From an uncultured Helicobacteraceae bacterium (lineage in GTDB: Bacteria > Campylobacterota > Campylobacteria > Campylobacterales > Helicobacteraceae), in NCBI GenBank assembly GCA_944323885.1, contig CALUUD010000002.1:595308-659307 (forward strand): DNA of 64,000 bases, given 5' to 3'. Below, piece after piece: positions 35,632 through 46,408 of this stretch. Numbering within the stretch: position 1 is the stretch's first letter; every line of letters begins with the position of its first letter. A model generated the notes under the pieces. That model did no database searches and had not been told where the DNA came from. It saw only the letters and a list, made by a program, of their open reading frames with translations. The translations under genes and the position numbers were made by a program.

Positions 35632-36890
35632 TACAAACCTGTAGCACTTAGTGTTTGGTATTTATTCATATAAATTTGCGCTTCAATTCTTCGCATAGTA
35701 TCAATAGCAACTTGAACAACAATCAAAACAGCTGTACCACCAAAAATAAATGGTACACCTACACTTTTTAATACAATCCAAGGAATAGTAGATATAGAAG
35801 CCAAATACAACGCACCCCAAAAAGTAAGATTACTTGCCGTTGTGTTCAAAAAGTTTGAAGTTCCTTCACCTGGCCTAAGACCTGGAATAAAACCACCTTG
35901 TCTTTTTAAATTCTCAGATATATCTTTAGAATTAAAAACAATAGAAGAATAAAAAAATGCAAAAAACATCACCAAGAAAAACATAATAATGTTATATGCA
36001 CTACCATTTGGATTTAAAAAATCTGCAATTGCAAGCATGGTACTATTTGATGAAGCTTGCAAAAGTGTAGATGGAAAAATTAATACAGCTGATGCAAAAA
36101 TAGGTGGTATTACACCACTTAAGTTTAATTTAATTGGTATATAATTCATAATTCTTTTATTTTGATTTTGCATAATAATTTTCCTTGCATAGCTTACTGG
36201 AATTCTACGTTCTGCAAGTTCAACATATATAATAATAAATATAGTAGCAAGTATAACTAATACAATTAAAATCAATACTAATAAATTTATCTCTCCAGTA
36301 TTAACAAGTTCAAATGTACTACCTATGGCAGATGGAATACCTGCAACAATCCCAGCAAAAATAATCAAGCTAATTCCATTTCCAACACCCTTTTGTGTTA
36401 TCTGTTCACCTATCCACATAAGCATCATTGTACCAGCTAACATAGAGAATACAGAGATAACAATAAAAATGTTCATATCAATTAAAATAGCATTACCATA
36501 ATTGCCCTCTAGTGTTTTTAATCCTATGGAAACACTTACAGCCTGAATAATGGTAATTACTATTGTTGCATATCTAATGATTTGCATGTATTTTTGCATA
36601 CCATCACGCTCTTTTTTCATTTTAGCAAGATTTGGAAATGTAGCAGCAAGGAGTTCCATTACAATTGATGCAGTAATATATGGCATAATACCAAGAGAAA
36701 TAATACTAAGTCTTTCTACTGCTTGTCCACTAAACATATTAAATAACCCTAGTGCATTTCCTGAGTTAGAATCAAAAAACTTTTTTATTACCTCTACATC
36801 AACTCCAGGTATTGGCACATATGCTAATACTCGGTAAGCAAATAGAAAAACTAGAGTGATAAGTATTTTATTTATTATAGTTTTATTCAT
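35631..36890 (-). CDS. secY: Protein translocase channel subunit SecY
   Basis: A 419-residue inner-membrane protein with about ten helices. The plug region, GLFNMFSGQAVERLSIISLGIMPYITASIVMELL, and RQGGFIPGLRPGEGTSNFLN near the C-terminal half are conserved. Second-strand neighbours are rplO (upstream, 3-base gap) and map. Confidence 0.98.
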   Translation of the reverse strand: MNKTIINKILITLVFLFAYRVLAYVPIPGVDVEVIKKFFDSNSGNALGLFNMFSGQAVERLSIISLGIMPYITASIVMELLAATFPNLAKMKKERDGMQKYMQIIRYATIVITIIQAVSVSIGLKTLEGNYGNAILIDMNIFIVISVFSMLAGTMMLMWIGEQITQKGVGNGISLIIFAGIVAGIPSAIGSTFELVNTGEINLLVLILIVLVILATIFIIIYVELAERRIPVSYARKIIMQNQNKRIMNYIPIKLNLSGVIPPIFASAVLIFPSTLLQASSNSTMLAIADFLNPNGSAYNIIMFFLVMFFAFFYSSIVFNSKDISENLKRQGGFIPGLRPGEGTSNFLNTTASNLTFWGALYLASISTIPWIVLKSVGVPFIFGGTAVLIVVQVAIDTMRRIEAQIYMNKYQTLSATGL

Positions 36891-36893
36891 CGA

Positions 36894-37292
36894 CTATTTT
36901 CCACTAACAGTGATGTTGTCATCTCTAATTTTTGATGCAATATTTTTTACATTCTTACCTATCAACTTAATCTTATTTGTTTGAGATGGGTACTTATGAA
37001 CGCTTCTTATTGATAATTTAGTAATTTCATCAAGAGTGGCAATTTTTGTAATTTTATCTACATTTATTACATAAGGCTTTACAACTCTACTCTTAAATCC
37101 AATTTTTGGAAGTCTTCTTTGTAAAGGCTGTTGACCACCTTCAAAGCCTATTTTCTGACTATAACCACTTCTAGCAGTTTGTCCTTTACCACCTCTTGTA
37201 GAAGTTTTTCCCATACCACTACCTTGACCACGACCAACTCTCTTAATAGATCTAACACTATTTTTAGCCGGCTTAATATTCTCTAATGCCAT
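36894..37292 (-). CDS. rplO: 50S ribosomal protein L15
   Basis: 132 residues; the glycine-rich [21 protein letters not shown] and [17 protein letters not shown] are diagnostic. It directly follows rpsE; there is no rpmD (L30) between them, as usual in Campylobacterota. Confidence 0.98.
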   Translation of the reverse strand: MALENIKPAKNSVRSIKRVGRGQGSGMGKTSTRGGKGQTARSGYSQKIGFEGGQQPLQRRLPKIGFKSRVVKPYVINVDKITKIATLDEITKLSIRSVHKYPSQTNKIKLIGKNVKNIASKIRDDNITVSGK

Positions 37293-37316
37293 TTTATTTC
37301 CTTATTAAACTTAATT

Positions 37317-37757
37317 TTATGCCTTAATTCTACTCAAAGCATCTACTGTAGCACGAACTACATTGTAAGGATTGCTAGAACCAAGTGACTTTGTTAGTAT
37401 GTCTTTAATGCCTGCAAGTTCTATTACAGGTCTAGCACTGCCTCCTGCAATAACCCCAGTACCCTCACTTGCCGGTCTAAGGAGTATTCTGCTTGCATTA
37501 TATTTATGCTCTATATCATGAGCAATAGTAGTCCCCTTGATATTTACCTGAACTATGTTTTTAAAAGCATCATCAATAGCTTTTTTAATTGCATCTGGAA
37601 CTTCTTTTGCCTTACCTAGTCCAAATCCAACAAGACCATTCTTATTACCAACTACAACAAGAGCATTAAACCGAAATCTTCTACCACCCTTAACAACTTT
37701 AGTTACTCTACCAATATTAACAACAACTTCCTTAAACTCTTCTCTATTAATTTCCAT
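37317..37757 (-). CDS. rpsE: 30S ribosomal protein S5
   Basis: 146 residues; [28 protein letters not shown] and [25 protein letters not shown] are the two conserved blocks. Decoding-fidelity protein next to S4. 18 bases after rplR. Confidence 0.98.
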   Translation of the reverse strand: MEINREEFKEVVVNIGRVTKVVKGGRRFRFNALVVVGNKNGLVGFGLGKAKEVPDAIKKAIDDAFKNIVQVNIKGTTIAHDIEHKYNASRILLRPASEGTGVIAGGSARPVIELAGIKDILTKSLGSSNPYNVVRATVDALSRIKA

Positions 37758-37775
37758 TATACAATAATCCTTTTT

Positions 37776-38132
37776 TTATAAAGATATACCATTTACTCTA
37801 AGAGAATCTGCAAAACTAGCAACTACCCCGTGATACAAGTATCCATTTCTATCGAAAACAACATGTGATATATTTGCATCTTTAAGACTTTTTGCAAAGT
37901 GCTCTGCTATTAATTTCACATTTTCGATATTATTAGATAAACCTAATTTTTTACCATCTACACTAGCAACCGTAACACCCCTAGTATCATCAATTGCTTG
38001 AGCATAGAAATATTTATTTGATCTAAATATGCTTACTCTAGGCTTTTTAGAACTTCCAAAGATTTTACTCCTAACTCTAGCTTTTCTCTTTAATTTAAGC
38101 TTCTTTTTTAATTTTAAAGTATTACTTAACAT
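37776..38132 (-). CDS. rplR: 50S ribosomal protein L18
   Basis: 118 residues; basic N-terminus, PRVSIFRSNKYFYAQAIDD and AEHFAKSLKDANISHVVFDRNGYLYHG are typical. Binds 5S rRNA with L5 and L25. Confidence 0.97.
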   Translation of the reverse strand: MLSNTLKLKKKLKLKRKARVRSKIFGSSKKPRVSIFRSNKYFYAQAIDDTRGVTVASVDGKKLGLSNNIENVKLIAEHFAKSLKDANISHVVFDRNGYLYHGVVASFADSLRVNGISL

Positions 38133-38154
38133 CTAACCAACCTCATTTATTAAT

Positions 38155-38694
38155 CTACTTCTTAGCAGTTTTACCAGCTTTACGTATTATAACCTCATCA
38201 ACATATTTTATACCTTTACCTTTATATGGCTCAGGAGATCTAAATGACCTAATTTCAGAAGCAACCTGACCGATTTGCTGTTTATCCACACCTTTTAATG
38301 TCAAAATATTTTTATCCAAAGTTATTTCAATACCATTTGGTATATCATAATTAATTGGATGAGAATATCCTAAAGAAAGTTCTAAGACATTACCTTTTAC
38401 AGATGCTTTATATCCAACACCATTAATCTCTAATTGTTTTGTAAAACCATTTGTTAAACCAATCACAATATTATTTGCTAAAGCTCTATATGTACCCCAG
38501 AATGCCTTCGCCTTAAGACCTTGAGATTCCTTTAATCCAAATAATAAAACTCCATCGTTAAGACTTATTTCAACCCTATTATGAGTTTCCAATTCTTTCT
38601 GTATCTTAGTATTCTTAAAAATAAGCTTAGTACCCTCTAAAGATACATCTAACCCTTTTGGAATAACTATTGCTTGTTTACCAATTCGTGACAT
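38155..38694 (-). CDS. rplF: 50S ribosomal protein L6
   Basis: 179 residues in two alpha-beta domains; [15 protein letters not shown] start and the C-terminal [24 protein letters not shown] are diagnostic. Located between rpsH and rplR. Confidence 0.98.
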   Translation of the reverse strand: MSRIGKQAIVIPKGLDVSLEGTKLIFKNTKIQKELETHNRVEISLNDGVLLFGLKESQGLKAKAFWGTYRALANNIVIGLTNGFTKQLEINGVGYKASVKGNVLELSLGYSHPINYDIPNGIEITLDKNILTLKGVDKQQIGQVASEIRSFRSPEPYKGKGIKYVDEVIIRKAGKTAKK

Positions 38695-38703
38695 AACAAT
38701 CTC

Positions 38704-39099
38704 CTACCATATACTACATAAAGCTTCGCCGCCTACATTATTTTTATAGGCTTCATCATTCGAAATCACACCTTTTGAAGTGCTTACGACAATAGTTCCA
38801 TAACCATTTTTAAATCTTTTCAATTCTGTTCTACTTTTATAAACTCTTCTTCCAGGTTTGCTAATTCTTGTAACTTCACTTATTAAAGATCTTCCTTTTT
38901 CATCATAACCAAGCATTACTGTGATACTCTGTTTGTTATCTTTGGAGTTAACTCTAAAATCTTTAATAAACCCTTTAGCCTTAAATACTTCTAAAATTGA
39001 TACAACTATCTTTGCATAATAAAGATCAGTATACTCTAATTTCCGCATAGAAGCATTTCTGATTCTAGTAATTGAATCTGCAATTATATCATTTACCAT
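38704..39099 (-). CDS. rpsH: 30S ribosomal protein S8
   Basis: 131 residues; [20 protein letters not shown] start and [29 protein letters not shown] end are typical. Primary 16S binder and repressor of the spc operon in E. coli. Confidence 0.98.
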   Translation of the reverse strand: MVNDIIADSITRIRNASMRKLEYTDLYYAKIVVSILEVFKAKGFIKDFRVNSKDNKQSITVMLGYDEKGRSLISEVTRISKPGRRVYKSRTELKRFKNGYGTIVVSTSKGVISNDEAYKNNVGGEALCSIW

Positions 39100-39109
39100 A
39101 AGTTTCCCC

Positions 39110-39295
39110 TTACCAACTAGACTTTCTAAGACCAGGAACTAAACCTTCATTACCCATCTTTCTTAAACATACTCTACATAAATTAAAATCTCTATAAACA
39201 GAATGCGGACGACCACAGACCTGACATCTTGAATATGATCTTGAACTAAATTTTGCTTTTCTTGCATTCTTTGCAATCATCGATTTTTTCGCCAT
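39110..39295 (-). CDS. rpsN: 30S ribosomal protein S14, zinc-binding (type Z)
   Basis: 61 residues; the zinc ribbon is [20 protein letters not shown], two CxxC pairs, followed by the conserved [11 protein letters not shown] end. The short C+ form replaces the longer zinc-free S14. It starts one base after rplE ends. Confidence 0.98.
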   Translation of the reverse strand: MAKKSMIAKNARKAKFSSRSYSRCQVCGRPHSVYRDFNLCRVCLRKMGNEGLVPGLRKSSW

Positions 39296-39841
39296 TTACT
39301 TTCCTTTCCCAAAAGGCAAACCAAGAAATTCTAATAATTTAAAAGCTTCTTTATCACTATTTGTAGAGGTTACTATAGTAATATTCATACCATGAGTAAC
39401 CATAATATCGTCATAAACAACTTCAGGAAACACAAGCTGCTCCTTAAGTCCAAAATTGTAATTACCTCTACCATCAAAACCATTTCTAGGGATACCTCTA
39501 AAATCTTTAACTCTTGGCAAAGAAATTACAATTAGTTTCTCTAAAAAGTTATACATCTTTTTGCCCCTAAGAGTAACTTTTACACCCATCAAGGCACCCT
39601 CTCTCATTTTAAATCCAGCAACAGATTTTTTTGCTTTGGTGATTACAGCTTTTTGTCCAGCTATTAAAGAAATTGTATCTGCTATATTTTGCATAATTTT
39701 TGCTTCTTTTGAATAGTCACCAGCTCCAACACTTATCACAATTTTTTCAAGTTTTGGAATAAGCATAGGATTTTTTATATCAAACTCTTTTGATAATTTA
39801 TCTCTTACTTCATTTAAATATAATTCCTTCAACTGATACAT
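39296..39841 (-). CDS. rplE: 50S ribosomal protein L5
   Basis: 181 residues; [42 protein letters not shown] and [21 protein letters not shown] are family blocks. Binds 5S rRNA. The MREG motif replaces the more common IREG. Confidence 0.98.
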   Translation of the reverse strand: MYQLKELYLNEVRDKLSKEFDIKNPMLIPKLEKIVISVGAGDYSKEAKIMQNIADTISLIAGQKAVITKAKKSVAGFKMREGALMGVKVTLRGKKMYNFLEKLIVISLPRVKDFRGIPRNGFDGRGNYNFGLKEQLVFPEVVYDDIMVTHGMNITIVTSTNSDKEAFKLLEFLGLPFGKGK

Positions 39842-39852
39842 CTTAAACCTTT

Positions 39853-40071
39853 CTACAACTTTTTAACATTTGATATATGGATTGGCTTTTCTTTATTTAT
39901 AAAACCACCTTTAGGATTACTATCACTTGGTTTAACTGATTTTTTTACTATGTTGCAACCTTCTACAATAACCTTAGAATCCTTAGGAAGCACTTTTAAA
40001 ACCTTTCCACTCTTTCCCTTATCATCACCAGCAATAATGGTAACAATATCATCTCTTTTAATTTTAGCCAT
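39853..40071 (-). CDS. rplX: 50S ribosomal protein L24
   Basis: 72 residues from the ATG at 40071, which overlaps the rplN stop (TGATG-type coupling); one TTG codon upstream keeps the frame. The KOW motif ([26 protein letters not shown]) is intact. Confidence 0.97.
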   Translation of the reverse strand: MAKIKRDDIVTIIAGDDKGKSGKVLKVLPKDSKVIVEGCNIVKKSVKPSDSNPKGGFINKEKPIHISNVKKL

Positions 40072-40439
40072 CAAAGCACCTCCGGAGCAAGTGATACTAT
40101 TTTCATAAAATTAGCATATCTCACCTCTCTGCCAACTGGTCCAAAAATTCTAGTACCTATTGGTTCCTTCTTTGCATCTAAAATAACAGCTGCATTATCA
40201 TCAAATCTAATTAGAGAGCCATTTTCTCTATGTATTTCTTTCTTTGTTCTTACTATAACAGCCTTCACTACATCACCTTTTTTGACCTTACCATTAGGAA
40301 TAGCCTTTTTAACAGATGCAACAACCACATCACCAACACTAGCATATCTTCTATGGCTACCACCTAGAATCTTAATACACATCAACTCTTTTGCACCACT
40401 ATTATCAGCAACATTCATTCTAGTGAAACTCTGTATCAT
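40071..40439 (-). CDS. rplN: 50S ribosomal protein L14
   Basis: 122 residues from the ATG at 40439, which overlaps the rpsQ stop. [27 protein letters not shown] start and [23 protein letters not shown] end are standard. Confidence 0.98.
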   Translation of the reverse strand: MIQSFTRMNVADNSGAKELMCIKILGGSHRRYASVGDVVVASVKKAIPNGKVKKGDVVKAVIVRTKKEIHRENGSLIRFDDNAAVILDAKKEPIGTRIFGPVGREVRYANFMKIVSLAPEVL

Positions 40440-40705
40440 CAATCAACTCCTGCAGTTATTGTCTTATTTAGTTTAAAAGACTTATTTTTAGATATAGGCT
40501 TACATTCAATTGCTTCAACTACATCACCTATATTACAAGAATTATTTTCATCATGAATTATATACTTTTTAAATCTCTTTACAATTTTTCTGTATTTTGG
40601 GTGGACAACCTTCCTCTCAACTAATATACTAAAACTCTTATTGCCACTCTTTTTAACTACCTTGCCTTGAATAATTCTTTTATGTTTTTGCTCTTTATTC
40701 ATCAT
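40439..40705 (-). CDS. rpsQ: 30S ribosomal protein S17
   Basis: 88 residues; [39 protein letters not shown] is the OB-fold RNA-binding core. Start ATG overlaps the rpmC stop; two adjacent ATGs are possible. Confidence 0.97.
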   Translation of the reverse strand: MMNKEQKHKRIIQGKVVKKSGNKSFSILVERKVVHPKYRKIVKRFKKYIIHDENNSCNIGDVVEAIECKPISKNKSFKLNKTITAGVD

Positions 40706-40923
40706 TAACCTCTTTTTGCCGATATAGCAGTATTAATTCTTGCTATTTCTTTTCTTACTGCAGAAATCTCACAATAATTAGTAAGTTGCATTGTTTTAAG
40801 CTGTAACTTTAATTCAAATAATTTCAATTTCTTATCTTTCAGCATATTTTGCAACTCTTGTATATCTTTGTCTTTAATATCACTAAACTTTATCATATCA
40901 GTAGATTTCATTTTCACTCTCAC
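40705..40923 (-). CDS. rpmC: 50S ribosomal protein L29
   Basis: Up to 72 residues; helical hairpin with [18 protein letters not shown] and [26 protein letters not shown]. The frame opens at a GTG at 40923 inside the rplP 3' end; an ATG at 40911 (behind GAGAG) gives 68 residues and is as likely. Start not settled. Confidence 0.94.
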   Translation of the reverse strand: MRVKMKSTDMIKFSDIKDKDIQELQNMLKDKKLKLFELKLQLKTMQLTNYCEISAVRKEIARINTAISAKRG

Positions 40924-41323
40924 TAGTTATAATTTTTGTTTTAAATGGGAGCTTGCTTTGTGCTAACGCCAAAGCTTCTCTAGCTAAAGATTCCTCTACA
41001 CCAACCATCTCATAGATAATCCTTCCTGGTTTAATATTCATAACCCATTTATCAACAGCACCCTTACCTTTACCCATCCTTGTTTCTAATGGTTTAGCAG
41101 TAATTGGCTTATCTGGAAAAACACGAATCCAAACTTTACCAGACCTCTTGATATGTCTTGTCATCGCAATTCTAGCCGCTTCAATTTGTCTTGAATCTAT
41201 TCTTCCAGCTTCTATTGCTTTGATAGCAATATCACCAAAAGCTATTTTATTACCACGAGTAGCTTTTCCTCTATTGCGACCTTTCATTTGTTTTCTATAT
41301 TTAGTTTTCTTTGGCATTAACAT
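40898..41323 (-). CDS. rplP: 50S ribosomal protein L16
   Basis: 141 residues from the first ATG, 9 bases after GGGAGG at the rpsC end. [19 protein letters not shown] start, [20 protein letters not shown] and [24 protein letters not shown] are diagnostic. Organises the A-site and 23S helix 38 region. Confidence 0.98.
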   Translation of the reverse strand: MLMPKKTKYRKQMKGRNRGKATRGNKIAFGDIAIKAIEAGRIDSRQIEAARIAMTRHIKRSGKVWIRVFPDKPITAKPLETRMGKGKGAVDKWVMNIKPGRIIYEMVGVEESLAREALALAQSKLPFKTKIITSESENEIY

Positions 41324-41326
41324 AAT

Positions 41327-42034
41327 TTATTGCCTCCCTCGTTTTTTACTAGCTTTAACATCTGCTTTCGCATCAGAAGATTCTTTTTTATCAACTTGAA
41401 TCCCTTTATGTAAAACTTCGCCTTTAAAAATCCAAACTTTTACACCAATAATTCCAAAAGTTGTCTTAGCCTCAGCAAAACCATAGTCAATCTTAGCTCT
41501 TAATGTATGAAGAGGCACCCTACCCTCCATATACCACTCTGTTCTAGCCATTTCAGCACCAGCAAGTCGTCCAGAAACTTTTACCTTAATGCCTTTTGCA
41601 CCAGATTTCATAGCTGTCTGCATAACTTTTTTCATAGCACGCCTAAATGCAACTCTTCTTTCTAGTTGCATAGCAACATTTTCAGCCGCCAATTGGGCAT
41701 TAGCTTGAGGTCTTTTTACTTCCTTTATATTTATTGCTACATCTTTTTTTACTAATTTTTTTAAACTTTCTTTAATTTTTTCTATATCTGCACCCTTTTT
41801 ACCAATAATCACTCCAGGGCGAGCTGCAACAACAGTAATTTTAATTTTTTTAGTTGTTCTTTCAATAATTGTTTCACTAATTCCAGCATAATACAATTCA
41901 TTCTTAACAAAATTACGAATCTTGTAATCTTCACCTATATTAGATGCAGTTACTTTTTGAGAAGGAAACCATCTAGATATCCAATTTCTATTAATACCTA
42001 ATCTAAGACCTATTGGATTAACTTTTTGACCCAT
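41327..42034 (-). CDS. rpsC: 30S ribosomal protein S3
   Basis: 235 residues; [22 protein letters not shown] start, the KH domain [20 protein letters not shown], and [26 protein letters not shown] Lys/Ser/Asp-rich tail of about 20 residues ends the protein. Confidence 0.98.
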   Translation of the reverse strand: MGQKVNPIGLRLGINRNWISRWFPSQKVTASNIGEDYKIRNFVKNELYYAGISETIIERTTKKIKITVVAARPGVIIGKKGADIEKIKESLKKLVKKDVAINIKEVKRPQANAQLAAENVAMQLERRVAFRRAMKKVMQTAMKSGAKGIKVKVSGRLAGAEMARTEWYMEGRVPLHTLRAKIDYGFAEAKTTFGIIGVKVWIFKGEVLHKGIQVDKKESSDAKADVKASKKRGRQ

Positions 42035-42035
42035 A

Positions 42036-42386
42036 TTACTTTACCTTACCTTTTTTAACTTTATCTTCTTTTGCCTCAGAAACTTCAACTATTACATGTG
42101 AAGTAGGCTTTCTTATTGGAGCACCTCTCCCTCTAGCCTTTGGCGTCATTCTTCTAAGAACTGGACCCGCATCAACCCTACAAGATTTAATAATTACATT
42201 TTGTGCATCGTAATTTCCATTAGCAATAGCAGATGCTATAACCTTATAAATTACTTTTGCTGCTTTATTGGGAGTAAATTCTAAAGTAGCTAGTGCCAAT
42301 TCAGCATTCATCCCTTGAATCTCTCTTGCAATTAATCTAGCTTTTGTAGGTGATAATCTAATATACCTTAATATTGCTCTACTCAT
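42036..42386 (-). CDS. rplV: 50S ribosomal protein L22
   Basis: 116 residues from ATG 42386, which lies 8 bases after AAGAGG; three codons further upstream (GTG) touch the ribosome site and are rejected. [21 protein letters not shown] and [29 protein letters not shown] (macrolide-loop region) are conserved. It lines the exit tunnel. Confidence 0.97.
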   Translation of the reverse strand: MSRAILRYIRLSPTKARLIAREIQGMNAELALATLEFTPNKAAKVIYKVIASAIANGNYDAQNVIIKSCRVDAGPVLRRMTPKARGRGAPIRKPTSHVIVEVSEAKEDKVKKGKVK

Positions 42387-42403
42387 CAAATTCACCTCTT
42401 AAA

Positions 42404-42685
42404 TTATTTACCAATCTTTTTTTGAACAGAACCTTTGTGTCCTTTAAATGTTCTAGTAAGAGCAAACTCTCCCAATTTATAACCAACATGAGATTCTGTT
42501 ATATATACAGGAATAAAAACCCTTCCATTATGAACATTAAAAGTAAGTCCTATCATCTCTGGAATAATAGTGCTTCTTCTTGACCAAGTTTTAATAGGTT
42601 TATTATCTTTATTTTCTTTTGCTTTTAAAACTTTTTTTGTTAAATAATCATCAGTAAAAGGACCTTTTTTAATTGACCTAGCCAT
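42404..42685 (-). CDS. rpsS: 30S ribosomal protein S19
   Basis: 93 residues; [20 protein letters not shown] start and [24 protein letters not shown] are standard. Forms the head complex with S13. Confidence 0.98.
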   Translation of the reverse strand: MARSIKKGPFTDDYLTKKVLKAKENKDNKPIKTWSRRSTIIPEMIGLTFNVHNGRVFIPVYITESHVGYKLGEFALTRTFKGHKGSVQKKIGK

Positions 42686-42694
42686 TTATATTCC

Positions 42695-43522
42695 TTATTT
42701 TTTTCTTCTTGAAATAATCAATCTATCACTAGACTTTTTTCGTCTTGTCTTATAACCTTTAGCTGGAGTACCCCAAGGCGATACGGGATGCCCACTTGAA
42801 CCAGTTTTACCTTCTCCACCACCATGAGGGTGATCGATAGGATTCATAGCAGAACCTCTTGTTTGAGGCCTAATACCCATGTGCCTAGCTCTACCTGCCT
42901 TACCAATAGATATATTCATATAATCTTCATTTCCTATACTTCCTATAGTAGCCCTGCATTCTTCTAAAATATATCTCATCTCCCCGCTTGGCATTTTAAT
43001 AATTGAATACTTGCCTTCTCTCCCCATTAGTTGAGCACTTGCGCCAGCACTTCTTACTAGCTGACCACCTGCACCTGGATGAAGTTCAATATTATGAATT
43101 ATAGTACCAATTGGAATAGCTCTTAACTTCATAGAATATCCAATTTTAACATCTATGCCCTCATCAGCAGATAAAATTCTATCTCCAACATTAAGACCAT
43201 TTGGTTGCAATATATATCTTTTTTCACCATCTACATAAGCAATAAGTGCAATACGACAATTTCTAAATGGATCGTATTCTATAGCTTTTACAACACCTTC
43301 TATATTTAGCTTATTGCGTTTAAAGTCAATAATTCTATATAACTTTTTTGCTCCGCCTTCTTTGTGTCTAGAAGTAATTCTTCCATTATTATTCCTTCCA
43401 GCAGTAACTTTTAATTTAACCAATAATGACCTAACACTCGCTTTAGAAGTGATATCCCTAGAACTAAGACCAGACATAAACCGCCTACTTGGCGTATATG
43501 GTTTGTAAGTTTTAATAGCCAT
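42695..43522 (-). CDS. rplB: 50S ribosomal protein L2
   Basis: 275 residues; [16 protein letters not shown] start, [22 protein letters not shown] and [35 protein letters not shown] with the conserved HPHGGGEG loop near the peptidyl-transferase centre. Confidence 0.98.
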   Translation of the reverse strand: MAIKTYKPYTPSRRFMSGLSSRDITSKASVRSLLVKLKVTAGRNNNGRITSRHKEGGAKKLYRIIDFKRNKLNIEGVVKAIEYDPFRNCRIALIAYVDGEKRYILQPNGLNVGDRILSADEGIDVKIGYSMKLRAIPIGTIIHNIELHPGAGGQLVRSAGASAQLMGREGKYSIIKMPSGEMRYILEECRATIGSIGNEDYMNISIGKAGRARHMGIRPQTRGSAMNPIDHPHGGGEGKTGSSGHPVSPWGTPAKGYKTRRKKSSDRLIISRRKK

Positions 43523-43532
43523 TCATAAATCC

Positions 43533-43814
43533 TTATGATCTTAAAGATTCTATCTTAGCACCTTCAGGTACTTTGACATAAAATTTTTTAAAGTCGCTTC
43601 TATTACCTTCCACACCTCTAAACCTCTTTGTTTTACCTTGTTGATTAAGAGAATTGATTCTAAGTGGTGTAAAACCAAAGTATTTAATACAAATACTTTT
43701 TAATTGATTTTTGGTAACTCTTTGTGATGTTTGAAAAACTATAATCCCATTTTCCTGCTGATTTAAGGATTTCTCTGTATACATTATTGTTTTAATATCT
43801 GTTATATCTGCCAT
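43533..43814 (-). CDS. rplW: 50S ribosomal protein L23
   Basis: 93 residues; [34 protein letters not shown] is typical. Docking site for trigger factor and SRP at the tunnel exit. Coupled to rplD (stop/start overlap of one base). Confidence 0.97.
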   Translation of the reverse strand: MADITDIKTIMYTEKSLNQQENGIIVFQTSQRVTKNQLKSICIKYFGFTPLRINSLNQQGKTKRFRGVEGNRSDFKKFYVKVPEGAKIESLRS

Positions 43815-44437
43815 TATTGACCCCTTGAATTATTTACCAAATTATCAAACACAGCTTTTTCACACACTACAGCTCTAAATACAGCTATTAAATAAGCATT
43901 TACTTCATTTTCTTCTACAACGTAACAATCTTTTAGATTTCTAAATGCAAGAAATGTATTATCATTAATACTTTTAACAATAAATAATATACTTTTTTCA
44001 TCTAATTTCTTATATACAGAAAATGCATCCTTTGTCTTGCCACTAGTAATATTAATAGAATCTGTTACATATAGCTTACCTAAAGATGCTTTCTGATTAA
44101 TTGCATATTCTAACGCTAATCTTTTTTGTTTTTTATTAATTTTTATATTGTAATTTCTATTATTTTGGGGACCATGTGCAACACCGCCACCAACAAATAC
44201 AGGTGATGTAATACTTCCTGCTCTTGCTCTTCCACCACCTTTTTGACTCCATGGCTTCTTACCGCCACCACTTACTTCGCCTCTATTTTTTGCTTTTGCA
44301 GTATTATTTCTTAATGAAGCTAAATATGACTTAACATATAAATATAAGTTATGCTCTTTTACTTCTGCATATTTCTCAGGAAGAAGCATATCTGATTTTT
44401 TTTCAAATTGCTCATTCAATAAAATTACTTTACTCAT
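43814..44437 (-). CDS. rplD: 50S ribosomal protein L4
   Basis: 207 residues; the tunnel loop [38 protein letters not shown] is conserved. E. coli L4 also represses the S10 operon; whether this occurs here cannot be seen. Overlaps rplC by 4 bases. Confidence 0.98.
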   Translation of the reverse strand: MSKVILLNEQFEKKSDMLLPEKYAEVKEHNLYLYVKSYLASLRNNTAKAKNRGEVSGGGKKPWSQKGGGRARAGSITSPVFVGGGVAHGPQNNRNYNIKINKKQKRLALEYAINQKASLGKLYVTDSINITSGKTKDAFSVYKKLDEKSILFIVKSINDNTFLAFRNLKDCYVVEENEVNAYLIAVFRAVVCEKAVFDNLVNNSRGQ

Positions 44438-45012
44438 TTTACAACCTTTATCCTTCCATAAATTCCATTATAACCTGGAACTGAACCCTTTAACACCAAT
44501 ACTGAATTAGTCTTATCAAATGATATTATTTCATTTTGTGTAGTAACAAGTTCATTACCATAATGACCAGACATTTTTTTACCCTTTTGAACCCTTCCTG
44601 GCCATTCCCTATTACCTATTGAACCTGGGGCTCTATGAAATCTAGAACCATGTGCCGCTGGACCACCTTGAAAATTCCACCTTTTTACAACACCAGAAAA
44701 ACCTCTACCTTTTGTATTTAGTGAAACTTTAACCTTTTTTGCACTCTCTAATATACTTAAATCCAAATTACCGATTTCAGTATTAGCCACACTAATTGTC
44801 GCAAAGTTATTAAATTCTTTTGTTATATTATATTTCTTTTGTTGTCCTAAAATTGGCTTATTAATAAACTTGCCTTTCTTATATGCAACAATTGCCTTAC
44901 CATTATCAAGCAACTCACATACTTTTGTATCAATTATTTTAAGCAGAGTAACAGCTATACTACTTGTACCTACCGTCCTACTCATACCTATCTTTTCTAC
45001 CAAAAATTCCAT
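44434..45012 (-). CDS. rplC: 50S ribosomal protein L3
   Basis: 192 residues; [33 protein letters not shown] and [14 protein letters not shown] are the conserved core reaching toward the peptidyl-transferase centre. Gln in FQGGPAAHG (the PrmB site in other bacteria) is present. Confidence 0.98.
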   Translation of the reverse strand: MEFLVEKIGMSRTVGTSSIAVTLLKIIDTKVCELLDNGKAIVAYKKGKFINKPILGQQKKYNITKEFNNFATISVANTEIGNLDLSILESAKKVKVSLNTKGRGFSGVVKRWNFQGGPAAHGSRFHRAPGSIGNREWPGRVQKGKKMSGHYGNELVTTQNEIISFDKTNSVLVLKGSVPGYNGIYGRIKVVK

Positions 45013-45032
45013 ATAGTCATTCCCTCACAAAC

Positions 45033-45341
45033 TTAATTTATAAATGTAACTTCTACTTCTACTTCTGGCGCTAGATCAAGCCCCATTAAACTATCAACAG
45101 TTTCTGGAGTAGCAGACATAATATCAATTATCCTACTATGAATTCTCATTTCAAATTGCTCTCTAGAATCTTTATTAATGTGTGGTGATCGTAAAACTGT
45201 ATATTTTCTCTTTCTTGTAGGCAATGGAACTGGTCCAACTATCTCAGAACCTGTTCTTTTTGCTGTTTCAACAATAGATAAAACCGATCTATCTAGAACT
45301 CTATGGTCATAAGCCTTTAGCTTGAGTCTCATTTTTTCCAT
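45033..45341 (-). CDS. rpsJ: 30S ribosomal protein S10
   Basis: 102 residues from ATG 45341 ([20 protein letters not shown]), which has AAGGA 10 bases upstream; the frame stays open 16 codons further but that part lies in the leader. [26 protein letters not shown] is diagnostic. First gene of the ribosomal operon, about 70 bases after the predicted transcription start. Confidence 0.97.
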   Translation of the reverse strand: MEKMRLKLKAYDHRVLDRSVLSIVETAKRTGSEIVGPVPLPTRKRKYTVLRSPHINKDSREQFEMRIHSRIIDIMSATPETVDSLMGLDLAPEVEVEVTFIN

Positions 45342-45416
45342 TTTTATTATTTCCTTGTCTAAGTATATAGAACGCATAAGACAGAACACTGCCTATAGTT
45401 TTAAAATGAAGGTAAA

Positions 45417-45445
45417 ATTCTATAACAAACAGCAAGGTTAGTCAA
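45417..45445 (-). promoter_or_regulatory. Sigma-70-type promoter of the S10-spc-alpha operon
   Basis: On the minus strand TTGACT and TAGAAT are separated by exactly 17 bases, 5/6 matches to both consensus hexamers. The predicted start is near 45410, leaving a leader of about 70 bases before rpsJ. It is the best promoter match I noticed in the window. Confidence 0.75.
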
Positions 45446-45473
45446 TACTTTTTACTATAAATAGGGAAATATA

Positions 45474-45512
45474 ATATATTTTATTTCCTTATAAAAAGGA
45501 AATAAAATATAT
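45474..45512. terminator. Long perfect hairpin between ispH and the S10 operon
   Basis: A 17-bp perfect inverted repeat with a 5-base loop (centre TTATTTCCTT / AAGGAAATAA). On the minus strand it lies 55 bases past the ispH stop and about 30 bases upstream of the S10 -35. It probably ends the pheS-pheT-aroA-ispH transcript, although no strong T-run follows. Confidence 0.6.
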
Positions 45513-45566
45513 AAAAACACTACAAATTAAATTCAATAAAAAATAAAAATATCAATCATTATAATG

Positions 45567-46391
45567 TTATAATTCTTTTATTCTGTTCTCTACATTATCA
45601 ATAATCCAACCAGGAGTAGATGCACCAGCAGTAATACCGCAAACCTTCTTGTCTAAAAACCAATTTTCTTGCAATTCATTTTCATCTTCAACACAATAAC
45701 TATCTTTACAATAATTAAGTGAAATTTGTAAAAGTTGCTTTGTGTTTGAGCTTTGTTTTCCACCAACCACAATAACAATATCACATTCTTTAGCTAACTG
45801 CTTTACAGCTTCTTGATTTTCGAAAGTAGCATTACATATAGTATTAAATACACGCACTTCAGGACTTATTTCTATCAAATAGTTTGCAATTTCTAAAAAT
45901 TTTGATAAATTCTTTGTTGTTTGCGAAACTAATGCAATTTTATTTCTAACAATATTAGAATCAATACTTTCTTTATCCAAAACCACTTGATATGGACTGG
46001 AACAATAACTTGCAACACCTTTTACTTCTGGATGATCTTTATCACCAAAAATAATGATATTATAGCCTTCATTACTCATCTGTTCACAAATTTTTTGTGG
46101 CTTAGTAACAAAAGGACAAGTAGCATCAATAATGTGAGTATTTATTTGTTTTAATTTTTCTAAATCATTTTTTTGGATACCATGTGTTCTAATAATAACA
46201 TTAGAATCTTCTTTTATATTATCTAAATTTGTCTCTACATTTACATTAAAATTTATCTTCAATCTATCAATTTCTTTTTGATTATGTATTAATGGACCAA
46301 TTGTAACTGCATTTTTATTTTGTTCAGCAAGCCTTATTGCTCTCTTTACACCAAAACAAAATCCATACTTTTCTGCTCTTTTAATTTGCAT
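45567..46391 (-). CDS. ispH: 4-hydroxy-3-methylbut-2-enyl diphosphate reductase
   Basis: A 274-residue iron-sulfur enzyme, last step of the MEP isoprenoid pathway. The three cluster cysteines are Cys12 in YGFCFGVKRA, one in DATCPFVTKPQ and one in NTICNATFENQ; TTKNLSKF and GGKQSSNTKQL are substrate-binding. The frame opens at 46478, but ATG 46391 (behind AAAGG) matches the family start exactly. Follows aroA by 17 bases. Confidence 0.97.
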   Translation of the reverse strand: MQIKRAEKYGFCFGVKRAIRLAEQNKNAVTIGPLIHNQKEIDRLKINFNVNVETNLDNIKEDSNVIIRTHGIQKNDLEKLKQINTHIIDATCPFVTKPQKICEQMSNEGYNIIIFGDKDHPEVKGVASYCSSPYQVVLDKESIDSNIVRNKIALVSQTTKNLSKFLEIANYLIEISPEVRVFNTICNATFENQEAVKQLAKECDIVIVVGGKQSSNTKQLLQISLNYCKDSYCVEDENELQENWFLDKKVCGITAGASTPGWIIDNVENRIKEL

Positions 46392-46408
46392 AATCAACCA
46401 ACCTTTAT

